Of a stretch of 37,706 bases of DNA, positions 1 to 9,345 are shown piece by piece. Both the position numbers and the translations under genes were made by a program. Origin of the DNA: Candidatus Omnitrophota bacterium. Lineage in GTDB: Bacteria > Omnitrophota > Gorgyraeia > Zapsychrales > Zapsychraceae. The stretch lies in the NCBI GenBank assembly GCA_016212005.1, contig JACRHP010000088.1, positions 1 through 37,706 of the forward strand, read 5' to 3'. The notes below the pieces were generated by a model. The model did no database searches, was not told the origin of the DNA, and saw only the letters and a program-made list of their open reading frames with translations. The first letter of the stretch is position 1. The number at the start of each line of letters is the position of its first letter.

Positions 1-802
1 CCCAGCATCTCCTGCACCGAACGCAGGTCCGCCCCGTGCTCCAGCAGATGTGTCGCGAACGAATGCCGCAAGGTGTGCGGCTTGATCTCTTTTTTGATGT
101 TGGCCTTGCGCGCGTAATGCTTGATGATCTTCCACGCGCTCTGGCGGCTCATGTTCCTGCCCAGCCGGCTTAAAAAAAGCGCCGAAGACGCGGGCACCCG
201 CCCTTTGGTCAATTTAGGCCGGCAGACGCTGCAATACCGCGCCACCGCTTCCCTGGCCCTTTTGCCGACGGGGATGATGCGTTCCTTGCGCCCCTTGCCG
301 ATACAGCGCACGTACCCGACCTCCAGGTTAACGCTGTCCATCTTCAGACCGACCAGCTCCGAAACCCGCATCCCGCTCGCGTAGAAAAGTTCCAGGATCG
401 CCTTGTCGCGGACCGTCTGCCAATGGCCGCCTTTGGCGGCGGCCAGCATCGCCTCTATTTCCTGGACGGTCAGGGTTTCCGGGATCCGTTGCCATAATTT
501 CGGCGTATCGACCAGGTTCGTCGGGTCCGCCCCGGCGAGGCCTTCGCGCACCAGAAAACGGTGGAACATCTTGATCGCCGACAGGCTGCGGCAGATGGAC
601 GTTGCCGACAACCCGCGCGATTTCTGCTGGTACATATAATCCGCGATGTCCTTGCGCTCGGCCTGGCGGATATCCTTGCGTCCTTTCCCGTCCAGGAAAG
701 AACAGTACTGCGCCAGGTCCCGGCGGTAGGCCATGAGCGTATTGCCGGCGAGGCCGCGCTCCACGGACAGATGGTTCACGAACTCTTCGATATAATTGCT
801 CA

Positions 803-803
<1 letters not shown>
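1..803 (-). CDS. xerD: Tyrosine recombinase XerC/XerD-like, 3' end outside the window
   Basis: Site-specific recombinase that in bacteria resolves chromosome dimers at dif together with FtsK; related integrases move mobile elements. The open frame reads leftward from an ATG at 803 to the window edge (267 codons), so the C-terminus is missing. The N-terminal SAM-like core-binding domain is at about 1-85. The catalytic domain shows ASGMRVSEL (first catalytic Arg) and HTLRHSFATHLL (the His-x-x-Arg motif). The catalytic Tyr lies beyond the edge. The ATG overlaps the stop of the preceding lipoprotein gene by one base (TGATG), so the two are probably translationally coupled. The linkage to ligA and ftsK elsewhere in the window favours a housekeeping Xer protein over a phage integrase; XerC and XerD cannot be separated here. 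Confidence 0.9.
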
Positions 804-3628
<2,825 letters not shown>

Positions 3629-3647
3629 ATTAGGAGGCGAGTTACAG

Positions 3648-3685
3648 TTTTATTCGCCAGAAAGTCAATACGAAGGCGAATAAAA
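3648..3685. repeat. Perfect 11-bp inverted repeat between acyP and tRNA-Pro
   Basis: The arms TTTTATTCGCC (3648-3658) and GGCGAATAAAA (3675-3685) are exact reverse complements separated by 16 bases. A T-rich run on the minus strand precedes rather than follows the hairpin, so it is not a textbook terminator. It may stabilise the acyP mRNA 5' end or separate it from the tRNA transcript. Function is unknown. Confidence 0.5.
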
Positions 3686-3689
3686 AAAA

Positions 3690-3763
3690 TCGGGGCGCAG
3701 GGATTTGAACCCTGGACCTCAACGTCCCGAACGTTGCGCGCTAGCCAACTGCGCTACGCCCCG
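3690..3763 (-). tRNA. tRNA-Pro(CGG)
   Basis: Folds as a full cloverleaf: acceptor CGGGGCG/CGCCCCG, D stem GCGC/GCGC, anticodon stem CAACG/CGTTG with loop TTCGGGA (anticodon CGG, reads CCG), and T arm CAGGG-TTCAAAT-CCCTG. The C1-G72 pair and G37 are typical of tRNA-Pro. The discriminator is A, CCA is not encoded, and a run of eight T follows at once and can end the transcript. Confidence 0.96.
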
Positions 3764-3841
3764 TTTTTATCTCGTTTGACTATCAGAAAAACGGCATCGA
3801 ACCTAAAAGGCGAGATGCCTGAACTGTAAATATTGAGGGTC

Positions 3842-3870
3842 AGTCTACCATTAACGAGAATATCCGTCAA
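3842..3870 (-). promoter_or_regulatory. Predicted sigma70 promoter for tRNA-Pro
   Basis: On the minus strand TTGACG (3865-3870) and TAGACT (3842-3847) are separated by exactly 17 bases. The inferred transcription start is near 3835, about 70 bases before the tRNA. The leader holds a hairpin with arms GGCATC/GATGCC. Confidence 0.6.
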
Positions 3871-3874
3871 TCAG

Positions 3875-3902
3875 CTCTTGGAGAAAGTCTCTTGGAGAAA
3901 GT
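3875..3902. repeat. Two tandem copies of a 14-base unit
   Basis: CTCTTGGAGAAAGT occurs twice head to tail without mismatch between the fabZ stop and the tRNA-Pro promoter. It is probably a small slippage duplication; no function is evident. Confidence 0.8.
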
Positions 3903-3908
3903 TCCCGT

Positions 3909-4343
3909 TTAGACTTCCTTGATGCCGAAACCGATTTCCGCCTCCGCCACAAGCTTGTCCCCCACAAACGCCTTGGTGTCCAGGAATCCCGCCTTGGGCA
4001 TCAACTTCAGCGTCCTGATCTCAAGGCGCAGCTGGTCGCCGGGGATAACGGGCGCGATAAATTTCGCCGTGGTCTTGGCCAGATAATAGGTCAAGGTCTT
4101 GCCCTGCATGTTCTTGCTGTAATAAAAATAGATGCACCCCGCCTGGGCCAGGGCCTCGATGATCAAGACCCCGGGCATGATCTTTTCGTTGGGGAAATGC
4201 CCCGTGAAAAACTGTTCGTTGACCGAGACGTTCTTGATGGCGACCAGCCGGTCGTTGGGCACCAGCTCCACCACCTTGTCGATCATCAAAAACGGAAACC
4301 GGTGCGGAATGATCTTCTGGATTTCCCGTATATCAAGTTCCAT
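3909..4343 (-). CDS. fabZ: 3-hydroxyacyl-[acyl-carrier-protein] dehydratase FabZ
   Basis: Dehydrates beta-hydroxyacyl-ACP in type II fatty acid synthesis in the cytoplasm. At 144 residues it is a normal length. It shows the N-terminal IPHRFPFLMIDKV, the hot-dog helix GHFPNEKIMPGVLIIEALAQ with catalytic His49 and Glu63, and a complete C-terminus. A GAGGTAA ribosome binding site precedes the ATG. It begins only 24 bases after the stop of a HEPN-domain gene. An essential gene may therefore be read partly from the upstream toxin-antitoxin promoter; no closer promoter is evident. Confidence 0.97.
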   Translation of the reverse strand: MELDIREIQKIIPHRFPFLMIDKVVELVPNDRLVAIKNVSVNEQFFTGHFPNEKIMPGVLIIEALAQAGCIYFYYSKNMQGKTLTYYLAKTTAKFIAPVIPGDQLRLEIRTLKLMPKAGFLDTKAFVGDKLVAEAEIGFGIKEV

Positions 4344-4367
4344 GGCTATTACCTCTATTAGATGCCT

Positions 4368-4775
4368 TTATTTCTTATTCAAATACTCAAACGCCCATTT
4401 ATAAAAACGCTCGGCCTGCTTAAAAATATCCGCTGCCTCATTTTCGCGGAATTCTCTGCCTTCATAGGCAATGACGTTCTTCTTGGCGATAATACGGCGG
4501 ACTGTTGCCGTCTGCTTTTCGATGCCATCAATGGGGGAGCGACCTAACAGCTCAACGGCCTGCATGTGATCATCTCCGGCCGCACGAATGCCCTGCGACT
4601 TGACTAACAACGCATCGCAAGAAGATATCACGCAATGCACGGAATTTAACCCGACGGATGCCCACATGCGGTTTTTATAAGCATGGTGCATGGTGTCGTA
4701 GAATTCTTCCGCCTTGTTCCAGTAGACAACATATTCGCTTTGATCGACCGCCCTTGTTTTCAAGTGTTTCATCAT
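4368..4775 (-). CDS. HEPN-like protein, probable partner of the adjacent nucleotidyltransferase
   Basis: An all-helical 135-residue protein resembling HEPN-domain proteins encoded next to minimal nucleotidyltransferases. The helix VHCVISSCDALLVKSQGIRA and the later RRIIAKKNVIAYEGREF resemble the two core HEPN helices. The canonical R-x4-H RNase motif is not clearly present, so RNase activity is doubtful. It overlaps the upstream HTH-nucleotidyltransferase gene by 4 bases (ATGA), which argues for one coupled module. It may be the toxin or a substrate-binding partner; the assignment rests on pattern and context. Confidence 0.7.
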   Translation of the reverse strand: MMKHLKTRAVDQSEYVVYWNKAEEFYDTMHHAYKNRMWASVGLNSVHCVISSCDALLVKSQGIRAAGDDHMQAVELLGRSPIDGIEKQTATVRRIIAKKNVIAYEGREFRENEAADIFKQAERFYKWAFEYLNKK

Positions 4776-5401
4776 CGCAAAAGCTTCTCCAATCTGTCGC
4801 CATAAATAAGCTGATAAGATTTAAGAATATGCGGCACGGCTCCGGCTTTCTTCTTGGCGTTAGTTCTGAATTCGGCGATGCTATTAACATAAGGAGAAAT
4901 CAGATTTCCCCACTGAGAGGACAACCGCTGATCTATGTCGAAAAAAAACATTTCAATGCTTTTCTTGAGTTCGGAGGTCTTTACAATAACAAGGAGATCC
5001 ACATCGCTGTCCGCGCGTTCCGTTTTGGCATGAACGCTGCCAAAAAGCGCGACACTCAAAATATCATCCTTGAGCACGGACTTCTTTATTGCCGCACGGA
5101 TGATATCAAATAATCGCTCACTCAACCTTTTCTCGCACAAAAAAAGAGGTTTTAAGGCTTCGCGAACGATGGCGCGCTCATCATTCAGACGGAATAAATG
5201 GGTTTTCCCAACCGCGCGCATAACCAACACCCCTTCCCGAAGGAGATCCTGCAGAATTTCATGTGCGGTCTTGGGCGTCACTCCCGCCATCTTTGCCATT
5301 TGCCGACCGCTCATTTCACCGGGATCCTGGCAGAGGATCCTCAAAGCCCTGACTTTAACCTCATTATTTAAAATTTTATCGAGTGGCTTATTTAAGCGCA
5401 T
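4772..5401 (-). CDS. Winged-helix regulator fused to a MNT-type nucleotidyltransferase
   Basis: A 209-residue two-domain protein. Residues about 13-72 form a winged helix-turn-helix (SGRQMAKMAGVTPKTAHEIL with wing LVMRAVGKTHLFRLN), typical of a transcription regulator. Residues about 113-205 form a polymerase-beta-like nucleotidyltransferase with GS at 121-122 and DVD at 133-135, the G-S-x10-D-x-D metal-binding signature. Together with the HEPN gene it forms a probable toxin-antitoxin operon in which this protein would modify its partner and repress its own promoter. The palindrome at 5423-5440 is the likely operator. The ATG at 5401 gives about a 34-base leader and has no strong ribosome binding site. 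Confidence 0.85.
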   Translation of the reverse strand: MRLNKPLDKILNNEVKVRALRILCQDPGEMSGRQMAKMAGVTPKTAHEILQDLLREGVLVMRAVGKTHLFRLNDERAIVREALKPLFLCEKRLSERLFDIIRAAIKKSVLKDDILSVALFGSVHAKTERADSDVDLLVIVKTSELKKSIEMFFFDIDQRLSSQWGNLISPYVNSIAEFRTNAKKKAGAVPHILKSYQLIYGDRLEKLLR

Positions 5402-5422
5402 ATGTTTATAATTTGGAACACG

Positions 5423-5440
5423 TGTTTACTTAAGTAAACA
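5423..5440. promoter_or_regulatory. Perfect 18-bp palindromic operator candidate
   Basis: TGTTTACTTAAGTAAACA is fully self-complementary. It starts 2 bases downstream of the -10 box and covers the expected transcription start of the HTH-nucleotidyltransferase operon, the classic place for a repressor dimer. Autoregulation by the fused winged helix is an inference. Confidence 0.75.
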
Positions 5441-5441
5441 A

Positions 5442-5470
5442 ATAATACCCGGAAATGAGCCCCTTGTCAA
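5442..5470 (-). promoter_or_regulatory. Strong sigma70-type promoter of the HTH-nucleotidyltransferase/HEPN operon
   Basis: Minus-strand TTGACA (5465-5470), a 17-base spacer and TATTAT (5442-5447) form a near-consensus promoter. The 18-bp palindrome follows directly, so repressor binding would block initiation. Confidence 0.8.
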
Positions 5471-5492
5471 ATTAGAAATTCTCAAAGTCACG

Positions 5493-5552
5493 TCAATGCC
5501 ACTTGCAAGGGTTTTCGTGGTACGTGTTTTTCGCCGGCTGTCTGGATGGCAT
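5493..5552 (-). pseudogene. 19-codon fragment sharing its start with the ORF at 6191-6313
   Basis: A short frame beginning MPSRQPAKNTY, 2 bases after the hepT stop, ends at a TGA after 19 codons. Its first 11 codons match the ORF starting at 6313 (MPSRRPAKNTY) apart from one residue, because both lie in the 34-bp direct repeat. After that the two diverge. It looks like a leftover 5' end of the same gene and is probably not functional. Confidence 0.5.
5519..5552. repeat. 34-bp direct repeat, copy 1 (left border of mntA-hepT)
   Basis: Positions 5519-5552 match 6280-6313 in 32 of 34 bases and in the same orientation; the mismatches are at repeat positions 8 and 21. The two copies enclose exactly the mntA-hepT gene pair plus part of the fragment at 6191-6313. 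Confidence 0.9.
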
Positions 5553-5554
5553 GC

Positions 5555-5902
5555 TCAATGAGCGCCTGACTCATTAAGAATCTTTTTTAAATTTCGCTTC
5601 AATTCCGGCAGGTCATTCTGAACGACCTCCCAGACGACATCCAGGTCCACCCCAAGATAATCATGGATCAGGACATCCCGCATCCCGGCGATATCCCTCC
5701 AGCCGATCTCCGGATGCCGACCGCGGACACTTTGGGGGATTTGCTTGGCGGCCTCGCCGATGATCTCCAGATTACGGATAACGCCGTCCTGGACAAGTTT
5801 GGTTTTCCAAAACCGGTCTTGCGTCAGGTCCCGCGTGTAGCCTTCGATGGTCGCGATCGCGTCCAGCATATGGTGCAGATAAACTTTGCAGTCTTTATTC
5901 AT
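5555..5902 (-). CDS. hepT: HepT-like HEPN ribonuclease toxin (DUF86)
   Basis: A 115-residue DUF86/HepT protein. HEPN proteins of this family are RNases with a composite R-x4-H-x-Y site, present here as R75, H80 and Y82 in [13 protein letters not shown]. In studied HepT/MntA pairs the antitoxin attaches AMP to that Tyr and neutralises the toxin. The start overlaps the mntA stop by 8 bases, giving the usual antitoxin-first order. All catalytic residues are present, so it should be active. It belongs to a different family from the HEPN protein at 4368-4775. Confidence 0.92.
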   Translation of the reverse strand: MNKDCKVYLHHMLDAIATIEGYTRDLTQDRFWKTKLVQDGVIRNLEIIGEAAKQIPQSVRGRHPEIGWRDIAGMRDVLIHDYLGVDLDVVWEVVQNDLPELKRNLKKILNESGAH

Positions 5903-6194
5903 GCAAATAAACCGCCTGTTTTAATACGCGCCCGCGGATGTACTTGCTCAAGGATTTCGGCGTGGCGATGTCGACATCCTTGTGGAGGAGTTCCTGCAAA
6001 TCCAGTTTCAAACCCACCATATCCAGCAGGCTTGTCCCCTTCTCGAATTCCACCAGGAAATCAATGTCGCTTTTCCTGGTCGCCCGCCCGCAGGCATAGG
6101 AACCAAAAACGGCGATGCGCCTGACATGATACTTCTTGAGCAATTCCCGGAACCTTTCCTCGTAAAAAATCGGATCAAACCGTCTTTTGATCAT
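5895..6194 (-). CDS. mntA: MntA-type antitoxin nucleotidyltransferase
   Basis: A 99-residue minimal nucleotidyltransferase. The signature GS at 31-32 and DID at 43-45 fits G-S-x10-D-x-D. By family knowledge it would AMPylate the Tyr of HepT and so inactivate it. A GGAG site lies just before the ATG. The ATG also overlaps the TGA of the short upstream frame (ATGA), suggesting coupled translation. No dedicated promoter is visible between the gene and the repeat at 6280-6313. Confidence 0.92.
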   Translation of the reverse strand: MIKRRFDPIFYEERFRELLKKYHVRRIAVFGSYACGRATRKSDIDFLVEFEKGTSLLDMVGLKLDLQELLHKDVDIATPKSLSKYIRGRVLKQAVYLHE

Positions 6195-6313
6195 GTGGCA
6201 TCAGCTCCTTTTTGAATCACCAAGCGCGCGTCCTTCAGGGCGCGGTCACAGATCCCGGCGATATCCTCGAGAAGTTTCTGGTACGTATTTTTCGCCGGCC
6301 GTCTGGATGGCAT
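6191..6313 (-). pseudogene. Truncated N-terminus, possibly of a DUF1016 (YhcG-type) nuclease
   Basis: A 40-codon frame beginning MPSRRPAKNTYQKLLEDIAG, with a GGAG ribosome binding site. The stretch TYQKLLEDIAGICDRALKDA resembles the N-terminal helix of DUF1016 proteins (PDDEXK nucleases linked to restriction systems). The frame stops at a TGA that overlaps the mntA start, where a full gene would continue for about 300 residues. It is either a decayed gene or a short leader frame now used to couple mntA translation. The family match is short and tentative. Confidence 0.45.
6280..6313. repeat. 34-bp direct repeat, copy 2 (right border of mntA-hepT)
   Basis: Same orientation and 32/34 identity with 5519-5552. 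It contains the ribosome-proximal start and first 11 codons of the truncated ORF. Confidence 0.9.
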
Positions 6314-6387
6314 TAGCCGTTCTCCATTGTTCGTCACTCGTCTACAAAATCAGCCTGTCCCTTTTTAAAGTGCCCGGCACATTATTT

Positions 6388-6474
6388 TTACATTATGTAA
6401 GGAATTTCTGTCCCTTTTCTCAGTTGATTCTTGTGGGCATTCGTAGTAAATTCGATAGCTTTAGTGATTAAGCC
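6388..6474 (-). pseudogene. N-terminal fragment of an HD-domain (RelA/SpoT-type) hydrolase
   Basis: Minus-strand reading gives LITKAIEFTTNAHKNQLRKG followed by TEIPYIM and a stop. This matches the first helices of small RelA/SpoT-like HD hydrolases, which continue with His-Pro after IPYI. The break falls exactly there, next to the short palindrome GTGCCCGGCAC (6370-6380). The ATG upstream is out of frame. It is a degraded remnant, not a working gene. Confidence 0.5.
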
Positions 6475-6475
6475 A

Positions 6476-7264
6476 TTACTTTTTTTGTTGCTCATCGATT
6501 TCATCATCTGGAATAGACCTTATTCCCTCATCTAAATTATCGTCTTCTGGTATAAATTCAACATTTTCATTATTTGGAGCGATGGATTTTCTTTTTAGTT
6601 GAGGAGGTGGTAAAAATTCATTTTTTATTGCTGCTTCATAAGCAGTCTGTTGATCGTAACCAGCTTCAATGAGAGATTGGTAAATAGCAGTTTGATTCTT
6701 GAGAGTTTCTTGCTTTCGTTCTTCCTTTTTCTGCTGTTCTTGTTGAAATTTTTCTAATCCTCTGACAGCATTGCTCAAAGGATCGGTCTGGTAATATCCG
6801 GGTTCACCACCGGGTTCTAATATTGTCTTTGGTCGCACGCCGGCCGGAACCGCTCCTTCCGGTATCAATCTATTTAAAATCGTTTCAGAATACAAGAAAG
6901 TCTCATTAGGGGAGATTTTAGATTCTTCTCCGGGATTCAATGCTTCTTCTTTTTTCTCTTTTCTTGTGAAAGTATCTTCATATACGGGATTTCCATAAGC
7001 ATCCGTAAAGGGCTTACGTCTTAATACCCCCGCGTTGCCTTGGTTATCCTCAATTTCGTATTCATCTTGTCCATAGGTATTGGGGAAAGGTTTCTTATTC
7101 ACATTTACTTTGTAACCATCCTCTTCGTACTCATATTGATCATTTCCATAGACATCTTTAAATGGCTTCTTTCGCCATTCTCCGGCATCGGCAAGAAATA
7201 TACTCATCGTAAAAAATAGAAAGTATGCCAAAAAGATTGAGTTTATTTTAGCGTAAGTCTTCAT
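6476..7264 (-). CDS. Exported protein with three KPF-YG repeats
   Basis: A 262-residue protein with an N-terminal signal peptide (hydrophobic at about 9-25, cleavage probably after ADA-G). The mature N-terminus has three repeats of about 28 residues, each beginning basic-K-P-F and carrying Y-G and Y-E: KKPFKDVYGNDQYE, KKPFPNTYGQDEYE and RKPFTDAYGNPVYE. The C-terminal half is charged, Gln/Glu/Lys-rich and probably coiled coil or disordered. I do not recognise the family. It is 4 bases downstream of the PEP-CTERM gene, so they are probably co-transcribed. The segment is AT-rich compared with the flanking core genes, suggesting later acquisition. Confidence 0.75.
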   Translation of the reverse strand: MKTYAKINSIFLAYFLFFTMSIFLADAGEWRKKPFKDVYGNDQYEYEEDGYKVNVNKKPFPNTYGQDEYEIEDNQGNAGVLRRKPFTDAYGNPVYEDTFTRKEKKEEALNPGEESKISPNETFLYSETILNRLIPEGAVPAGVRPKTILEPGGEPGYYQTDPLSNAVRGLEKFQQEQQKKEERKQETLKNQTAIYQSLIEAGYDQQTAYEAAIKNEFLPPPQLKRKSIAPNNENVEFIPEDDNLDEGIRSIPDDEIDEQQKK

Positions 7265-7268
7265 TTGC

Positions 7269-7880
7269 CTACTTTCTTTTTTTGATCATCAAACCGAATA
7301 ATCCTAAGCCTAAAAGTGATAAAGTAGCGGGTTCGGGCACAGGAGCTACTTTAAAATTATCCAAGCCGACCGTGTTACCTGCTTGAATAATGATGTCCAG
7401 ATGATTAACATCGGAAAGCACCTTTCCCCAGTTTTCTTGTGTGGTATTCCAAGCCTCTGCGGTCAGAGGGACATGATAGGTTTTCCAGAATTGAGTTGAA
7501 GGAATAGGAGGATCGATATAACTAAAGGTCGCATTTGAACCACCCCCATTCATTTGGATTCTTCCAAAGCCACTTCCTACACTTGTAAGAGGAGTTGTTG
7601 GCTCAAGGACAATAAAATCATAGGAAAATAGCCCTCTATCAAACTCTAACAAATTTCCTCTAAATTTTGATGGTGGTATGGCAGCAGCCGTATCGTCAGC
7701 ATTATCCGTGATGCTTAAAAATCCACCGGGATTCCCTCCAACACCTTCATGCATAACGGCCGCCCCGGAGGCTGTCCAACCTTCATCATCAACATCAAAT
7801 GTGCTGATAATCAGCATTGCATGGCTATGCGTAGCAAAACAAAAAAGAACGATCATCAAGAGCAAGAACGCTTTCATCAA
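7269..7880 (-). CDS. PEP-CTERM surface protein
   Basis: A 203-residue exported protein. A signal peptide occupies about residues 1-21 (ending HSHA). The middle is a beta-rich domain with FDVDDEGWT, GGNPGGFLSI and HLDIIIQAGNTVGLDNFKV, similar to laminin-B/carbohydrate-binding-like folds seen in such proteins. The C-terminus is a textbook sorting signal: VPEPATLSLLGLGLFGLMI followed by KKRK. Exosortase would cleave it in the periplasm during export to the cell surface or exopolysaccharide; no exosortase gene is in the window. An AGGAG ribosome binding site precedes a double ATG. Confidence 0.9.
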   Translation of the reverse strand: MMKAFLLLMIVLFCFATHSHAMLIISTFDVDDEGWTASGAAVMHEGVGGNPGGFLSITDNADDTAAAIPPSKFRGNLLEFDRGLFSYDFIVLEPTTPLTSVGSGFGRIQMNGGGSNATFSYIDPPIPSTQFWKTYHVPLTAEAWNTTQENWGKVLSDVNHLDIIIQAGNTVGLDNFKVAPVPEPATLSLLGLGLFGLMIKKRK

Positions 7881-7942
7881 TTTCTCCTTTCACATTTATA
7901 TAACCTTGTAGACGCTTTATCTAACCCCTTAGCCTTGTGCTC

Positions 7943-7986
7943 ATTATAAAACAAATGCCGTGCCAATGTACACTCCCGGAGTGTAC
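7943..7986 (-). promoter_or_regulatory. Possible promoter with 19-bp palindrome, before the PEP-CTERM gene
   Basis: The minus strand has TATAAT at 7943-7948. At the expected -35 distance there is no TTGACA, only one end of a perfect inverted repeat with 9-base arms, GTACACTCC/GGAGTGTAC (7968-7986). A weak -35 with a palindrome on top suggests an activator-dependent promoter. The same palindrome could instead be the terminator hairpin of fabG, whose stop is 11 bases away, but a T-run is lacking. Confidence 0.45.
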
Positions 7987-7997
7987 TACGGTGCGCT

Positions 7998-8765
7998 TTA
8001 TCTTATCGCCAGGCCGCCGTCGACCTGGACGACCTGGCCGGTCATGTACTGCGCGCCCTGGCTTAACAAAAACACGACACAGTTCGCCACGTCTTGGGGT
8101 GTACCTATCCGCTGCAAAGGCACGCTTTCAGTAATTTTCTTTTTCTGCTCTTCGGTAAAATGCGACAAAATTTCCGTTTCGATGAATCCCGGGGCGACCG
8201 CGTTGACCCGGATCCCGTAACGGGCCACTTCCTTGGCCAGCGCCTTGGTGAAAGCGTTCATGCCGCCCTTGGAGGCGGAATAATTCGTCTGGCCCGGCAG
8301 GCCGATGATACCGCTCACCGAGGAAATATTGACGATGTCCCCGCTTTTTTGTTTCATGAACGTGACAATGCACGCCCTAGCCGCGTTGAACATGCCGTTG
8401 AGGTTGGTATCGATCGCCTGGTCCCAGTCCTCGCGCGACATCATCATCAGCGGTTTATCGACGACGACGCCGGCGTTATTGACGAGGATGTCGACGCGGC
8501 CAAAATCCTCTTTGACCCGCGCGATCCACTCTTTGACGTCCTCAAAATCCTTGATGTCCACACACTCCGCCTTGCAGCGCACACCTTTGGCCTTGATTGC
8601 TTTTTCCAATTCCAGGGCCACGTCGTGGCTTTTGCTGTAATTAAACGCGATGTCGCAGCCGCGCTCCGCCAGCGCCTCGACGATAGCGCGGCCGATGCCG
8701 CGCGCGCCGCCGGTCACCACAGCGACCTTGCCTTTGAGTGTTGGTCCATCTTCAAGACCGGGCAT
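7998..8765 (-). CDS. fabG: 3-oxoacyl-ACP reductase FabG-like short-chain dehydrogenase
   Basis: A 255-residue SDR that would reduce beta-ketoacyl-ACP with NADPH in fatty acid synthesis. It has the cofactor loop TGGARGIG, the NNAG motif, the catalytic Ser in NISSVSG and the YSASKGG Tyr-Lys pair. The C-terminal VDGGLAIR is typical. It overlaps the end of ribE by 14 bases, so it is the last gene of the riboflavin operon. The first ten residues extend beyond most family members; no alternative ATG lies there. A role in another reduction cannot be excluded because SDR substrates are hard to read from sequence. Confidence 0.9.
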   Translation of the reverse strand: MPGLEDGPTLKGKVAVVTGGARGIGRAIVEALAERGCDIAFNYSKSHDVALELEKAIKAKGVRCKAECVDIKDFEDVKEWIARVKEDFGRVDILVNNAGVVVDKPLMMMSREDWDQAIDTNLNGMFNAARACIVTFMKQKSGDIVNISSVSGIIGLPGQTNYSASKGGMNAFTKALAKEVARYGIRVNAVAPGFIETEILSHFTEEQKKKITESVPLQRIGTPQDVANCVVFLLSQGAQYMTGQVVQVDGGLAIR

Positions 8766-9345
8766 GGCAACCTCCGTTGATATATTTAGCCAGGATGTCC
8801 GTCTCCAGGTTGACCCAATCGCCTTTTTTCCTGGCCCCCAGCGTCGTCAACCGCCGGGTCAGCGGGATAAGGTAGACCGAGAACGCGTCTTTGCGCACAC
8901 CGCCGACGGTGAGGCTGACCCCGTCCAGGCAAACCGATCCCTTGGGGACGATATACCGGGACAAATGACGGGGCAGATGGACGACGAGCTCAACGTAGTT
9001 GGGCCGCGACAATACTTCCTTGACCCTGCTGACAACATCCACATGGCCGGTGACAAAATGTCCGCTCACGCGCCCGCCGGTTTTGAGCGCCCTTTCCAGG
9101 TTGACCTTGCCGCCTGGTTTAACTTTTCCCAGAGAAGTGGACAAAAGCGTCTCGCGCATCAGGTCAAACGTCATCGCGCCCTTGCCGGCCGCCGTCACCG
9201 TCAGGCAGACACCGTCGACCGCGATGCTGTCGCCGACCTTCGTGCCTTTGAGGACCTTGCGGGCGCGCACTTTTAATACCGACAAATTTTTCTTGCGCGT
9301 GACCCGCTCGACAACGCCCGTTTCTTCCACGATCCCGTTAAACAT
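8752..9345 (-). CDS. ribE: Riboflavin synthase, alpha chain
   Basis: Converts two molecules of 6,7-dimethyl-8-ribityllumazine to riboflavin plus a pyrimidine. The 197 residues comprise two lumazine-binding barrels: MFNGIVEETG at the start, VDGVCLTV and GHFVTGHVD in the first half, and LDGVSLTV in the second. It overlaps ribD by 8 bases and fabG by 14. RibH, its substrate-making partner, is encoded earlier in the same operon. Confidence 0.97.
   Translation of the reverse strand: MFNGIVEETGVVERVTRKKNLSVLKVRARKVLKGTKVGDSIAVDGVCLTVTAAGKGAMTFDLMRETLLSTSLGKVKPGGKVNLERALKTGGRVSGHFVTGHVDVVSRVKEVLSRPNYVELVVHLPRHLSRYIVPKGSVCLDGVSLTVGGVRKDAFSVYLIPLTRRLTTLGARKKGDWVNLETDILAKYINGGCHARS

Noticed and set aside
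6355-6420. Insertion sequence end (two CTGTCCCTTTT words and a GTGCCCGGCAC palindrome)
   Set aside because: One of the words is part of the HD-domain fragment codons, and no transposase or matching second end was found.
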